Assembly (NCBI GenBank): GCA_001643675.2
Contig: LSRY02000009.1
Location: 629,501 to 693,500, forward strand
Reading direction: 5' to 3'
Length of the DNA: 64,000 bases
Origin: Monocercomonoides exilis
Lineage: Eukaryota; Preaxostyla; Oxymonadida; Polymastigidae
Part shown: positions 34,331 to 45,492 of the stretch, in pieces
Layout: each line of letters begins with the position of its first letter
How positions within the stretch are numbered: position 1 is the stretch's first letter
Translations under genes and position numbers: made by a program
The notes under the pieces: generated by a model
Databases searched by the model: none
What the model was told of the DNA's origin: nothing
What the model saw: the letters and a program-made list of their open reading frames with translations, nothing else

Positions 34331-37300
34331 AGAAATCAGAAAGATTCGAGAACTCGAGTTAAAAGTTGAATGTTTTCAGACTCAAATAGTTAAATTGAAT
34401 GAAAAAGTTTGAAAAACATATATATTAAGTTTTTTTGATATTTGCTTTTAGAATGAAAAGAATGAACAACGTTTTCTTGAAACTCAAGAAAAATTAAAAG
34501 AAAAAATAATATATTTAGTGTATGCATAAATAATCACAGTTTATTTGTTGTTTAACGTTTTCAAAAGTGATTCATTGGAGAGTGCTTTTGATAGAGAGTC
34601 ATCGCTAAAAACTCAGCTTGAATTTGCTATATCACAACGAGAAGAGGCAATTTCTGCATCAGTTAAATTGGAAAAAGCTTTGCAAGAGATGAGGTCGATG
34701 ATTCAAAATACTGAAGAAGAAAGAGAAAAGAAGAATGAAATTGAGAGACTACGGAACACAGGGAAATTAGCAGAGAGAAGGTGTGCCATTTGAAGGAAAT
34801 ATCATCAAGCGTTGTATTTTTCAACTTGCCAATTACACATCTTAACATAGATTTTGGGAAAGTCTTGCAAGCGATGCAACCTCAGCTTCATTTCAGCCAA
34901 TGTTTGCGGTCAGTTTTCTATTGCAACTCACATTTTGATATTAACACTTATCTTTTGTTAATTTTTATTCTTTTAAAAAAAACCTGATAGAAGGAAAGCA
35001 GAAAAGGAATTGGATTCCAACGAGAATTGCTTTGTGAAAGAATCAAGAGAAAGAAACGCTTTTCATGTGATTGAAGAAGAACACAAAAGGAGAATTAAGC
35101 TGGAAACAGAACTGAGAGAAGAAAAGGCAAAACGAGAAGAAGAAAGGGCAAAGCGAGAAGAAGCCGAAAAAGCGCTGGCAAATGCAAGAAAAGCACTTTC
35201 GAAAGAAAGAGAAGAAAAAAACAGGAAAATGGCGCTGCTTTTGAGAAGAGTCGAAGGATTGAACGGGCAAGTTAAGAGGGTGTGCATATCTTTGAGTGAA
35301 ATATTTTTATTGTGATGTTGAAAGTGAATCATTTTGATTGCGCTGCTTTGTTTCGTTCTTTCTCTTTATTCTTCTTATCGTTTTAATTGTTCTTCTTGCT
35401 CTTCAGCTTTTTATTTTTATTCTTCCTATTATTTTCTTGTTATTTTATTTTTATCTTATTTTATTTTTTATTTTTTTGATCGCATGTTCTCTTCATTTCT
35501 GATGCAGATGACGAAAGAGCTTGACTCTAAAAGCAGTCTTATCAAAACGCTGAACAGAAAACTGAGTGAAAAGAAGGTTTTCGTCAATTCCTCATATTTT
35601 TCTACCCCTCCTTCAAAGAATGTGAAGGATAATAGAAAAGAAACGGGGAAAAAGGAAGAAGGAGAAGGGGAAGGAGGAAGAGAAGGAGGAAGAGAAGAAG
35701 AAGAAGAAGAAGCGAAAGAAGCGAATGAAAGAAGAGAAAGAAGCAAAAGAAGGGAAATATTGAGATTAACTCCACATCATCTACATCAACAACTTCCACT
35801 TCAGAAGAAGAAGAATCTGAAGAAGGAAGAAAGGAAGAAGGAAGAGGAAGAGGAAGATGAAAAACAAGGGATGATGATGATGATGATGGACTTTGCAGAT
35901 GATCCGTATTTGTCAGTGAGAATGGAGCGAATGATTGGAAAACTGCAGAAGATGGAGAAAATGGAGAAAATGGAGAAGATGGAGAAAACACAGGAAAAAG
36001 CACAAATTGAATGTGAATGTGAAAATGGAATGGAAGGAGGAAGAGGAAGAGAAAGAGAATGGGGAAGAAGAAGAGAAGGAGAAAGAGAAAGAGAAGGAGA
36101 AGGAGAAAGAGAAAGAGAAAGAGAAGGAGGAAGAGAGGGAGAATTGGGAAGGGGAAGAGGTATTGGAAAAGATATTTCAGGTTTGGAAGGTTTAACAGGA
36201 ATAAGAGGAGGAAGAAATGAAAACAAAGACGAAGAAAGAGAAAGAGAAAGAAAAGAAAAAATTAAAGTGAGTTTTAATGAAATGAAACAGAAAGATAAAG
36301 AAAAAGAAGAGAACATTGAAAATTATGATAAAGATTATGATGATGAAGAAGAAGATGATGATTATGAATTCAAAGAATATGATTTTGGCAATGAAAGAGA
36401 AAGTATAACAGAAAAAACAAAGCAAATGGAAGAGGAAAAGCAGATGGAAGTGTTAAGTTATTCACAAAAGAAGCAAAAGGGACTAAATAAATTGGAAATG
36501 TTGAGTTTTCAAGAGAAAAATAGCTTTGAAAACAGAATGAAGGAAAAGGGAAGTGACTTTGAAGAAGAAGAAGAAGAAGAAGAAGAAGAAGAAAGCAAAG
36601 AAAAGGAGAGAGAAAGGAAAAAAGATGAAAAAGATAAAAAATTTGAAAAGAAAGCGAAAATAGAAGACTTATCAAGTTTAATTGAAGAAGAAGAAGAAGA
36701 TGATGATGATGATAAAAAAGATAATAAAGATGAAAAAGAAGAAGAAGAAGAAGATAGCATTGATGCTTTCTTTCACAATGACATCAACAATGCCAATGCC
36801 AATGATGAATGTGCATTGGATGTTTTAACAGAAGGTGAGGCAATTGAGCTGATGTTGGAAGACGAAGCGGAATTAAACTCCTTTTTAAACATTAGCAACG
36901 TCAACAAAATTTCAGTTTTGAATGAAAAAAATTCGAAATTTGAAAGAAAAAAAGGGGGAAAAAATGAAGTTGAAAGAATCAGAACGCCTCCGATTGGACG
37001 ATCACTTTCCCCTCCTTCGTCAGCTCAGAAGGCGTCTTGCTTTGCTTCTCCTTCTGATGATTTTGTTGGTGCTTCTTCTTCATCTTTATCTACTTTCTCT
37101 TCATCATCATCATCATCATCTTCTTCTTCTTCTTCTTCTTCTTCTTCTTCTTTATCTTCCTCCTCCTCTTCTTCTATTAATAAGCCATTTTTCTCTCCAA
37201 ATTCTTCTTTCCCTTCAAAATCTCATGTAACTTTCCCATTCAACATACAACAGAAAAAATCTTCAATTCAAACAGAAATTTTATCAGACAAACAAATTGA

Positions 37301-38148
37301 ACAAAGAGAACAAAGAATAAAAGAGAGAAAAAAGGAAAAAGAGGGAAAAGAGGGAAATGACGATAATGATGCAAAAAATGATAAAAATAATAGAGAAGAT
37401 AGAGAAGAAGAAGATAATGAAGAAGAAAAGGATTTTCATAAAGAGAAAGAAGAAGGAGAAGGAATGACAGAAAAAGAAGAAGAAGAAGAAGAAGAAGAAA
37501 GAGAAAGAGAAAGAAAAGGAGAAGAAGTTTTATTTGAGAATAAGCCAAAGAAACAATCTTTTGACGCAAACAAACAAATCATAAAGAAAAAGAATTCAAC
37601 AGAAAGAAGAAGAAGAAGAAGAAAAGGAAGAAGTGAAAGTCAAAGTGAAAGTGAAAGCAGAAGAAGAATAAAAACAAAGAAAACAAAAGATTCAGATGAA
37701 AATTCATCTCATTCACCAGAAAATGACTCGATCGAAGCTGATTTTTCTGCTTCTGCGAAATTCTTCACTCCAAAACGAACAAATCCTTCACAACCATCGC
37801 AAAACTCTTCTTTCTCTTCGCTTTCTTCTTCTTCCTCTTCCTCTTCCTCTCCCTCTTCCTCTCCCTTTTCTTCTTCTTCTTTTATTTCTTCTCCTTCTTT
37901 CTCCGCTTCTTCCTTTTCCTCTTCTCTTTCTGCTCTTTCTGCTCTTTCTGCTCTTTCTGCTCTTTCTGCTCCTTCTTCAGAATCAGCACAAATGTCTTCA
38001 ACAAATTTGATTCGTCTTCCTCTTCAAAAGCATCATCATCATCAAAATAAACATCATGTGAATCACTTTAATAATCAGAAAGAAAGAGAAAGAGAAAGAG
38101 AAAGAGAGAAAAAGCAAGAAAGAGAGAAAGAACAAGAAGAATGCCATA

Positions 38149-38184
<36 letters not shown>

Positions 38185-39578
38185 GTTCAAAGAACACTCA
38201 ATCATCCAATCACAACCACACTCCACATAATCTTCATGACTCAAGCTCTATTTCATTCAAAAGAAATAAGCATTTAAACTCTTTATCTTCTTCTTCTCGT
38301 TCTCGTTCTCGTTCTTCTTCTTCTCCTCCTCCTTCTCTCCATTCTTTCAATGAAAGCAGCATCGAAACGCCAAACGAATCTCAACTTCCTCCTCTTTCTC
38401 CTTCGAATGAAAAGACCAACAGAAAATTTCACAAACATGATTCAAATCTTCCTTCTTCTTCTTCTCTTTCTTCTTCTTCTTCTCTTCAACATCGTCTTCA
38501 TCGTCATCATCATCAACACATCGGTAAACAATTGAAATCTCCTCATTCTTCTGCACCTCCTCAATCCGACAGGCACAATTTAAGTTCAAGTGCTTCTTCT
38601 TCTTCTTCTTCTTCTCTTTCTCCTTCTCCTTTTCTTTCTTCACCTAAAGATAAAAAGAAGAATAGAGAACCAGAAGACATTGACTTACCTCCACTTTCTC
38701 CTTCTTCCTCATTTCTGTTGGATTCATCATCATCTTCTTCTACTACTACTACTACTTCTTCTTCTTCTTCTTCTTCATTGTTATCATTGTCTGCTTCTTC
38801 TTCTTCTTCTAAATCTTCTTCCGCGTCTTCTTCTTTCCATTCCCCTTCTCCTTCTCAAACAAAACAAAAAAATCAAAAATTTGAATTGAAACAAACAGAA
38901 CTTGAACAAAAAACAGAGCAAAATCAAAATAAACAAGAGAATCTGTTGGATCAGATGAAAAATCCTCCATTGTTAATTTCTTCTCCTTCACAATCGTCTT
39001 CTTCTTCCTCTTCAACTCTTTTATCTTCTTCTTCTTCTTCTTCTTCTTCTACTTCTTCATCATCAACTTCTTCTGCCTTTCCTCTTTCTTCGACAATAAT
39101 CAAAAAGAAAAAGCGAAAGAAGAATTTAAAAACAAAAATTGAAACTGTTCTTGTTTCTCTTTCTCCAAATCAGTCTCCAAATTCATCTTCATCTTCATCT
39201 GCTCATTTCACACCCACTTCATTGATAACTTCTTCCTCATCCTCCTCTTTTTCGCATCCTTCTTCTTCTCCAATATCAAATTCTTCTCCTTCTCCTTCTT
39301 CCCCTTCTCTTTCTCCTTCTCACGATAAAGGACCAAAGAAAGGCCAGAAATATCTGTCCATCCTCAAAACAGCCAATCTCAAACTAACAAATCCTGCTTC
39401 TCAGCATCGCTCTCAAAATTCATTGAAGCCACGAAAAATTGTGAATCCGTCTCAAATTGCATCAAGTTCTGTTTCATCTTCGTCGTCTTCATCATTATCG
39501 TCTTCGTCGTCGTCTTCTTCTTCTTCTTCAACTGTTTCACAGAAATTTTTTGATAATACAAAAACAGAAGGAAATTAA
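34331..39578 (+). CDS. Long coiled-coil protein with homopolymer-rich tail, multi-exon
   Basis: Reconstructed exons: about 34331-34408 (RKIRELELKVECFQ, donor GTTTGA), about 34452-34519 (NEQRFLETQEKLKEK), about 34569-34780 (LKTQLEFAISQREEA...), 34991-35279 (RIKLETELREEKAKREEERA...) and 35508-39578. Introns 34781-34990 and 35280-35507 have GTGTGC donors and compatible phases. The first four exons are heptad-like coiled coil and end RRVEGLNGQVKR, joining MTKELDSKSSLIKTLNRKL. The tail of about 1,310 residues is Glu/Lys/Arg runs, poly-Asp, poly-Ser and an 11-12 residue poly-His stretch near 38147-38182, built from (GAA)n, (TCT)n and (CAT)n. The hydrophobic sequence that opens the long frame at 35334 is intron, not a signal peptide. 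The first exon was not located. The coiled coil suggests a cytoskeletal or scaffold role; no specific family is recognised. Confidence 0.6.
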
Positions 39579-39861
39579 AAGAAATTCTTACAAGTTCCAA
39601 GTTTATGGACCATCAAAAAAAAATATTTTTTTATATTAACCAAGAAAGAAAATGTTATATTAATTAATTTAAAATTAGTTTTTTCAGTCGAAAAAGTGTT
39701 TTTAACAATTTTCCATTTTTCTTTTGATCTATCCCATAACATTTTCTTGTTTTTAACAGGTTTGAAATTTTTGTTTATTTTTCGAAAAAATCTTTCTTCG
39801 ATCTTTAATGTGCTTTGGATAAAACAAGAATTTATAATGCTTTTTATTACATAAACTGCAG
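39579..39861. other. AT-rich spacer
   Basis: Nothing recognised. Confidence 0.4.
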
Positions 39862-40299
39862 AACGAAGAATCCGCTTTGCTTATTAACAGCATTGTTAAT
39901 TTTTATCTGGCATCTAGTTATGATTACGGAGAAAGAAAGAAGAAATGCACAATTTCACTTGAAGAGGCGGCAGATAATAATGATGTGAAAATTGTAGACT
40001 TCTTGAAAAAAGGTGCAGTTGACGCAGTTTTGGAAGAGATTCAGCGATATGCAATGAATAACTTAGATATGCATCAATACTTGATATTCTTTATGATTAT
40101 TTCAAGAAGATTGAAAGAAAAAACGGATAATGAAATGGAAGAAGCGAAAATAAAGGCAACGAAAATGGAGATATGTGAATGGATGGAAGAAGAAGGATAC
40201 GAAGATTGCGTCATTGGACTGTGCTGTTATATTTGTCACGGGTTTTTTTGCGATTTTCCTTTGATTGAAAATTGTACAGATTATTTTGTGTATTTATAG
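39862..40299 (+). pseudogene. Helical-repeat multigene family, fragment E (3' exon only)
   Basis: Starts directly after a TGCAG acceptor-like site and reads EESALLINSIV, KKGAVDAVLEEIQRYA, ISRRLKEK, EWMEEEGYEDCV and DYFVYL, ending at the TAG at 40297-40299. This equals the last third of copy D. None of the 5' two-thirds is present upstream; the adjoining sequence belongs to the coiled-coil gene. Confidence 0.7.
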
Positions 40300-40766
40300 T
40301 TTTTTTCCTGTTTTGTTTCATTCTCTTCATTTTTTTGCTTTTCCTTCTTCATTTCATTTATTTATTTATTTCATTTTTTTATGATATTTTGTGCAGAATA
40401 TTCATTCCCTCAACAAAATAAGAATTATGATTTACAAAATTGATGAAGGCGTTTTCTCAAAGTATATCAAGAATTTTCAAGAAAAATGAACATTTGTGAA
40501 AAAAAAAACGTAATTGAAAATAAGAAATATAAAAAATCTACCAGAAAAGAATCAAAATTGTTGAATTTTTTTATTTATTTTGAGTAAGAAATATTTTCTT
40601 TTTTTTTAAAAAACACACTGATATTCGTATAACTCACTCAATAAATAATTTCTGGGCTTCAAAAGCTAATAATTTCAAACCAAAATAGTGGGGGAAAAGG
40701 AAAAAATGTTTGCCATTTCACGATTTTTCGATTTTTGACTTTCAAAGTGAAATTCCTCCAATTACC

Positions 40767-40970
40767 TCAAAGATACACAAGAAAATCAGAAATACACAGC
40801 GATAACACACCATAACAGTCTCTGTTAAGAAAGCCAAATATTTCATAAAAGCTAGTGATGAAGTCTTCATATCCTTCTTCTTCCATTTTTTCAAATATCT
40901 CAATTTTGGTTGTCCTTCTTTTCACTTCTTCAACTTGGGTGATTTTTTTGAAATCATAAAAAAAGATCAA
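40767..40970 (-). pseudogene. Helical-repeat multigene family, fragment F (C terminus only)
   Basis: Reads VEEVKRRTTKIEIFEKMEEE then GYEDFITSFYE and CISDFLVYL before its stop. It covers only the final roughly 55 family residues; the preceding codons show no homology. Confidence 0.65.
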
Positions 40971-41306
40971 AAATTGAAATTAAAAAATCTATTGTGGTAT
41001 TTATTGATCAAAGAGAAAAATTGATTTTTTTGCTAGTATTTAGTTTTTTTAACAATAATATAGATTTGTTTTATTTATGTATACAAAAAATACATACCTT
41101 TTGAACGTTTTTGATAAAAAAGTGTTTTTTTGATAAAGTTTAATAAAAATTAACTTATAAAAAATGAATAAAACTTCAGAAAAAAAAAATAGAAGTTTCA
41201 AGACAAACCTAACAATACTGACAATTGGAAAATAAAAATAAAAAATATTGGAAAAGTTTGAAATTTGAATTAAAAAATTTTTTGACTTTCGAAAAATTAC
41301 AATAAA

Positions 41307-41324
41307 GTGGTTTTTTTATCCGGA
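41307..41324 (+). repeat. Left TIR of the pogo-type element
   Basis: GTGGTTTTTTTATCCGGA; exact inverted match to 43336-43353. Confidence 0.9.
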
Positions 41325-41447
41325 CATTTTTTTTATCCGGACAAAAATTTTTATTATGAATTATTTCTTCCCACTTTTTGGATATTTTATAATATTTTTG
41401 ATATATAAGGAAAAGTCAGTAATTAGAATTTCAGATTAAATTACTAT

Positions 41448-41537
41448 ACCTAATCTCTGATGTGGGGGGGGGGGGGCGGAGATGGGGGGATTAGCTCCTC
41501 CATCTCTGGATTAGTGCCTCCCCTGAGGAGATTAGGT
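41448..41537. repeat. G-rich 90-bp segment bounded by a 10-bp inverted repeat
   Basis: ACCTAATCTC at 41448-41457 pairs with GAGATTAGGT at 41528-41537. Between them are 13 consecutive G (41464-41476) and a second run of 6 G, in an otherwise very AT-rich region. It lies inside the pogo-type element, upstream of its transposase. Confidence 0.7.
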
Positions 41538-41659
41538 AATAGCAACGGGGCTGACTAAGTTAGAAATTTATCGAAAATATCTTTTTTTAATTTTTTCTTC
41601 ATTTCAAAAAAAATTTTTTTTAAAAAATCAAAAATGATCATAACCAGAATTTATTTGTT

Positions 41660-43254
41660 ATGAGTGCTGTGAAAAATAGAACAGAACAAGGATTAATAAA
41701 TATTAGAAATCAAATGATGCCATTTGGTTATAGGCAAATAGAAAATCGTTTGGAACGAATTGCAACAATCGTTTTAGATGGAAAGGCAAGGATAGTGGAT
41801 GCAGCCAATCTACATGAATTCAGCCGTTCAGCCATAAATAGAGCATTTACAGCTTTGGAAAATAAAAGAAAAGTCGGCAAAATTGGTCACCCAGAGTTAC
41901 TAACAGACGAAGAAAAGAAAACAGTAGAAGATGTTATTCGTTGTGAAAGTTCAAGCGGAGTGAGCATTTCTGTTTCTCAAATGAAACATTTGGTTTGGTT
42001 TTTCATCCATAAACAAATTAAAAATTTATTGTTATATTATTTTAGATGGAATCTGTAATTTCTGATAGACAAAAAAATCTATTTAAAGAAGAAAAAGAAG
42101 AAGTTGAAATTTTGAAGTCATCGCCCTACTCATTCATAAAAAGGAACCCACACCTCAAAGTATCTCTTCCAAGAAACGTTGATATTCAACGATTGGCTGT
42201 TTCAAATAAACAAACCCTCCAGCCTTTTTACTAACTTCTTCAACATCTTCATAATACTCACAAATATTCTTCTTCTTTGATATTTAACACAGACGAATCT
42301 TCCCTTCGCCTCTCAGATACCACCAAAAAGCTTGTTGTGCATCCTTCCGATTCTCCAGCTGGATTTAACAAAACACCCATGAACATGCCAAACGCCACGT
42401 TGTGCGCTGCAGCTGCTGCAGATGGTTATTCTTTGAAAAGTATCGTTTTATGGCCTTCTAAGAAGATTCCAGCCGAATTGCGTGTGATGCTCAGCTCAAC
42501 AATAAATATCTGGGAAGATAACGATGGCTGGATGACCGACGCAATATTTAGAAGATACGCAGAAGATGTTCTCCTTCCAGGAATCGTGGAAAGACGAACT
42601 CTTTATAATAAAGATGAAGAAAGATGCCTTCTTCTATTGGACTCTCATCCATCGAGAGCTCAGCCCGACATTTGGCAAAAATTCGCTGATGCCTCCATCG
42701 ACGTGGTGACTTATATCCCCCACAGCACGCACCTCACTCAGCTTCTCGACCGTGGAGTATTTGCCGTGTTAAAAAAATGTTTTAACACAAAATATGTCGT
42801 TCCTTCTTCTTCATCTGTCTCTCTTCGAAGAAAAGCAATTGCAGATGCCCTTCCTCAGGCTCTGCAAACAGCATTATTGCCTGAAACAATTGTTTCTTCC
42901 TTTGTCAAAAGTGGAGTGTTATCAAATCAATGGCATGCTGTTCTTTCCACTTTCCCTGATGAGCCTTCTGTCACACTGAAGAAAAAGAACCGCAGATTTG
43001 ATTTTCATGGAAAAATAATTACAGACCAAGATTTTTTGGATGAATGGAGAAATCAAAAGAAAATGAAAGAAGAAAAGATAAGGGATGATGACGATGAAAA
43101 TACTATGGAAAAAAAATTGTTTGATGATGAAAAACCAAAGAAAAGGAAAATTCAACGAAAAAAAGTTTTTTTAGATGATAATTCTGGAGATGAAAGAAAA
43201 CAAGAAAATTCCAGAAAAATAGTCAAGAGAGAGTTGATTGACTATATTTATTAA
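41660..43254 (+). pseudogene. pogo/DDE_1-type transposase, interrupted by one in-frame stop
   Basis: Exon 1 (41660-41992) codes a helix-turn-helix region (FGYRQIENRL, LHEFSRSAINRAF, KIGHPELLTDEEKK). A 53-bp intron, 41993-42045 (donor GTTTGG, acceptor TTTTAG, phase 0), leads to the linker with IKRNPHLKVSLP. The catalytic domain shows D in IFNTDESSL, D in LLLLDSHPSR and D in LTQLLDRGVFAVLKK, a DDD pattern. A single TAA at 42232-42234 sits between linker and catalytic domain in the same frame, and I found no phase-compatible intron that removes it. The tail is Lys/Arg/Asp-rich. It is either newly disabled or translated from the downstream ATG at 42277. Confidence 0.8.
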
Positions 43255-43335
43255 TAGTGTACTTTTTTTTAAAAAACAAACATGCTTTCGTGAAATAAAT
43301 ATTTTTTTATTTTTTCATTCCCATATAAAAAAATA

Positions 43336-43353
43336 TCCGGATAAAAAAACCAC
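43336..43353 (-). repeat. Right TIR of the pogo-type element
   Basis: Exact reverse complement of 41307-41324. Confidence 0.9.
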
Positions 43354-43660
43354 CCTAGTTTATTACCTTTAAAATCTTTGACTTAAACATCACTGAATCG
43401 TCATTCCAGTTTAGTGGTCCAGCTTCAACAGCAAAACAAAAGATAAAACCGTAAAAAAGGAAATGTTTCCAAGAATAACAACTGATTCAAATTCGTTGTT
43501 TCTCTCCATCCTCCTGATTATTTGGGGTTCAAACTTTCTTCTCTATACCATTTGTTCGTTCAAAATTTTCTATAATTATTTCTTTCACATTCTCATTCTG
43601 CACGCTCCCTCTATCTCTCCTTAATCTCCAAAGGATTTCATTCCACTCATCCTTCACTAA

Positions 43661-44431
43661 CTTTTCTTTCTTTTCTTTATTTCCCCCTTATTCTTCTTCA
43701 TCTTTCTCGCTGACTGCTCCCTCTCTCTCAACTCCTCCAACATCACCGACATCACCTCCACTGCCTCCCCCGCCAGCTGTGTCCTCTCCTCTGCCACCTC
43801 CCCTGCCCTCTCCCTCTCCCTCGCCAACTGCACCATCACCAACATCAACTCAGAACAGCTGAGCCAACAAACTGCCACCAATGGCGGGTGCATCTCATTC
43901 GCCTCAACTACCTCTGCCAACTCCTTTTCGGTGAGTGACACCACCTTCTCCAGCTGCTCTGTGAGCGAGGATACAAGTTCTGGAGGAAGAGGCGGTGCTC
44001 TCATGATCGAGTACAAGGATAATTCAGAAGTGTCATCCACAACCTTTGCCATCACCAATATCGTGTTTTCAGCCAACAAAGCGAGTGTTGGAAGAGATGT
44101 GTATTTTGTGTGCGAATCATTTGTCGCTTCTGTGAAAGAGCCCTTGTTCGCCTTCATGGGAAACATCACTCAGAAAGACAACTCGATTGTTGGACATGAC
44201 AGAACAGAAGCATTCGGTGATTGGAGTGTCGATTTGTTTATATTTCTCAACTGGCATACAGCTGACAATGAATTCGTGGAAAGAATACTTGGCATCAAGG
44301 AAGTGAATTGCGAGTTGGAAAAGACTCCCCACAAGAGGACACACAATGCGACGGGGCTTCTGAAGAAGTTGCAGATCATAAGGCACAAATCATTTCATCA
44401 GCTGACTTGTGGTGAATTTATGTGCAAATGA
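43661..44431 (+). pseudogene. Right-handed beta-helix surface protein fragment
   Basis: An open frame without an ATG until 43931. It reads LNSSNITDITSTASPASC, LANCTITNI, TTFSSCSVSED, GGRGGALMIEY, IVFSANKASVGRDVYFVC, then KEPLFAFMGNITQKDNSIVG and DLFIFL. These are consecutive beta-helix rungs of the same protein class as 5471-7365. After DLFIFL the sequence departs from the pattern and stops at 44431. Both ends look truncated, so this is probably a relic of a much larger protein. Confidence 0.6.
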
Positions 44432-45490
44432 AGGCAAAGTCGAAGATATTTGAAGAGAAGGCACTAACACAAAATATAAGAAATTGACACAAAAATACTT
44501 TTGATGGATTAATCTTCACATGTCTTTTGTAAATTCGGCTGTTTCATAGAATTTTCCGTTCAAAAATGAATTTTCTCTAAATAACTTTCCTTCATCGTCT
44601 CATCTTTGATTGCTTGTTGAAGGCTCATGACATTATGCAATCTCTCGAAAGTCATTACATAATCATTCACCCTAAATAACGTCTTCTACCCTGCTCCTTC
44701 TGTTTTCTGTGAATTCTTTCAGCTTCAAAATGGAAAAAGTCAGATTCGATCTTCATGGATTGTGCACCTGATGATCGGCTTTTCTTGGTTTGATATTAAA
44801 TCACTTCCGTTGACATATAATTTCAGCTGATATTCTGCGATAGAATAAATAATCTTTTTGTGCTTCCGAAAAGAAAATAAAAGATGACGCTTGGCCCCGA
44901 ATTCGATGAGAATTTGAATGAAATGGAAATGACAATATTTTTGTTGTTCATCGAAGAAGGCTGATGAAAAAGAAGACAATTTCAATGAAATAAAATCAAT
45001 TCGTTCAAATTACCTTTTTCATCATCAAAATTGTGAATGAAAAATGAAGACTAGTTAAGTGATTGATTGTTGAGATAAAGAAATGCAAGTGAAATAATTG
45101 TAAGTTCAATTTTGCGGCTCTGTTGATTGGAGCGTATGAATGCATCAGAGAGTTGATGCCCCGATCCAACTTAAAGTTAAATGAGCAGTAAAGAAGAAGG
45201 CGAAGAAAATGAAGAAGATGAGATGATAATGAATTATGAAATGAATCCAATGCTTTCAATAAAGAAGCTGAAAATGAACTGTGTGATTAAGAGAGGTTAA
45301 AATCTATTTTTCGGAGAGTTGATTTGGTACAGAGTGAATAATCGCAATCGAAATATTAGTGGCAGGCTGGCTGAAATTAATTGATGAAGATGAAAACATG
45401 CACGTCTACAACTGTCTCTGAGTTGACATCCCGTCTTTGCTTTAGAAATAGAAGATTACTCTGTTCTGTTTGCTCCGAAAATACATGCAA
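44432..45490. other. Intergenic, no gene supported
   Basis: Short overlapping ORFs on both strands without family features. Confidence 0.35.
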
Positions 45491-45492
45491 AA

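Larger units (their letters stand above)
41305..43355 (+). mobile_element. pogo/Tc1-mariner-type DNA transposon with exact terminal inverted repeats
   Basis: About 2,051 bp. Ends carry a perfect 18-bp inverted repeat, GTGGTTTTTTTATCCGGA (41307-41324) and its complement (43336-43353). The two outermost bases differ (AA versus GG in the same sense). TA dinucleotides flank at 41303-41304 and 43356-43357, as expected for the TA target duplication of this superfamily. Near the left end the TTATCCGGACA block is tandemly repeated (41317-41342); the right end has one copy. The perfect TIRs suggest recent movement, although the transposase frame has an internal stop. Confidence 0.85.

Noticed and set aside
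35334-35507. Apparent hydrophobic signal/membrane leader at the start of the 1,414-codon frame
   Set aside because: It is T-rich intron sequence ending in a GCAG acceptor at 35507; the upstream coiled-coil exon joins in phase at 35508.
36000-39600. Long Leu/Phe- or Ser-rich ORFs on the minus strand
   Set aside because: Complements of GAA/TCT triplet repeats of the plus-strand gene.
42232-42290. Intron removing the stop in the pogo transposase (TACTAAC resembles a branch point)
   Set aside because: The only downstream acceptor would delete the catalytic NTDE start, and no upstream donor has a compatible phase.
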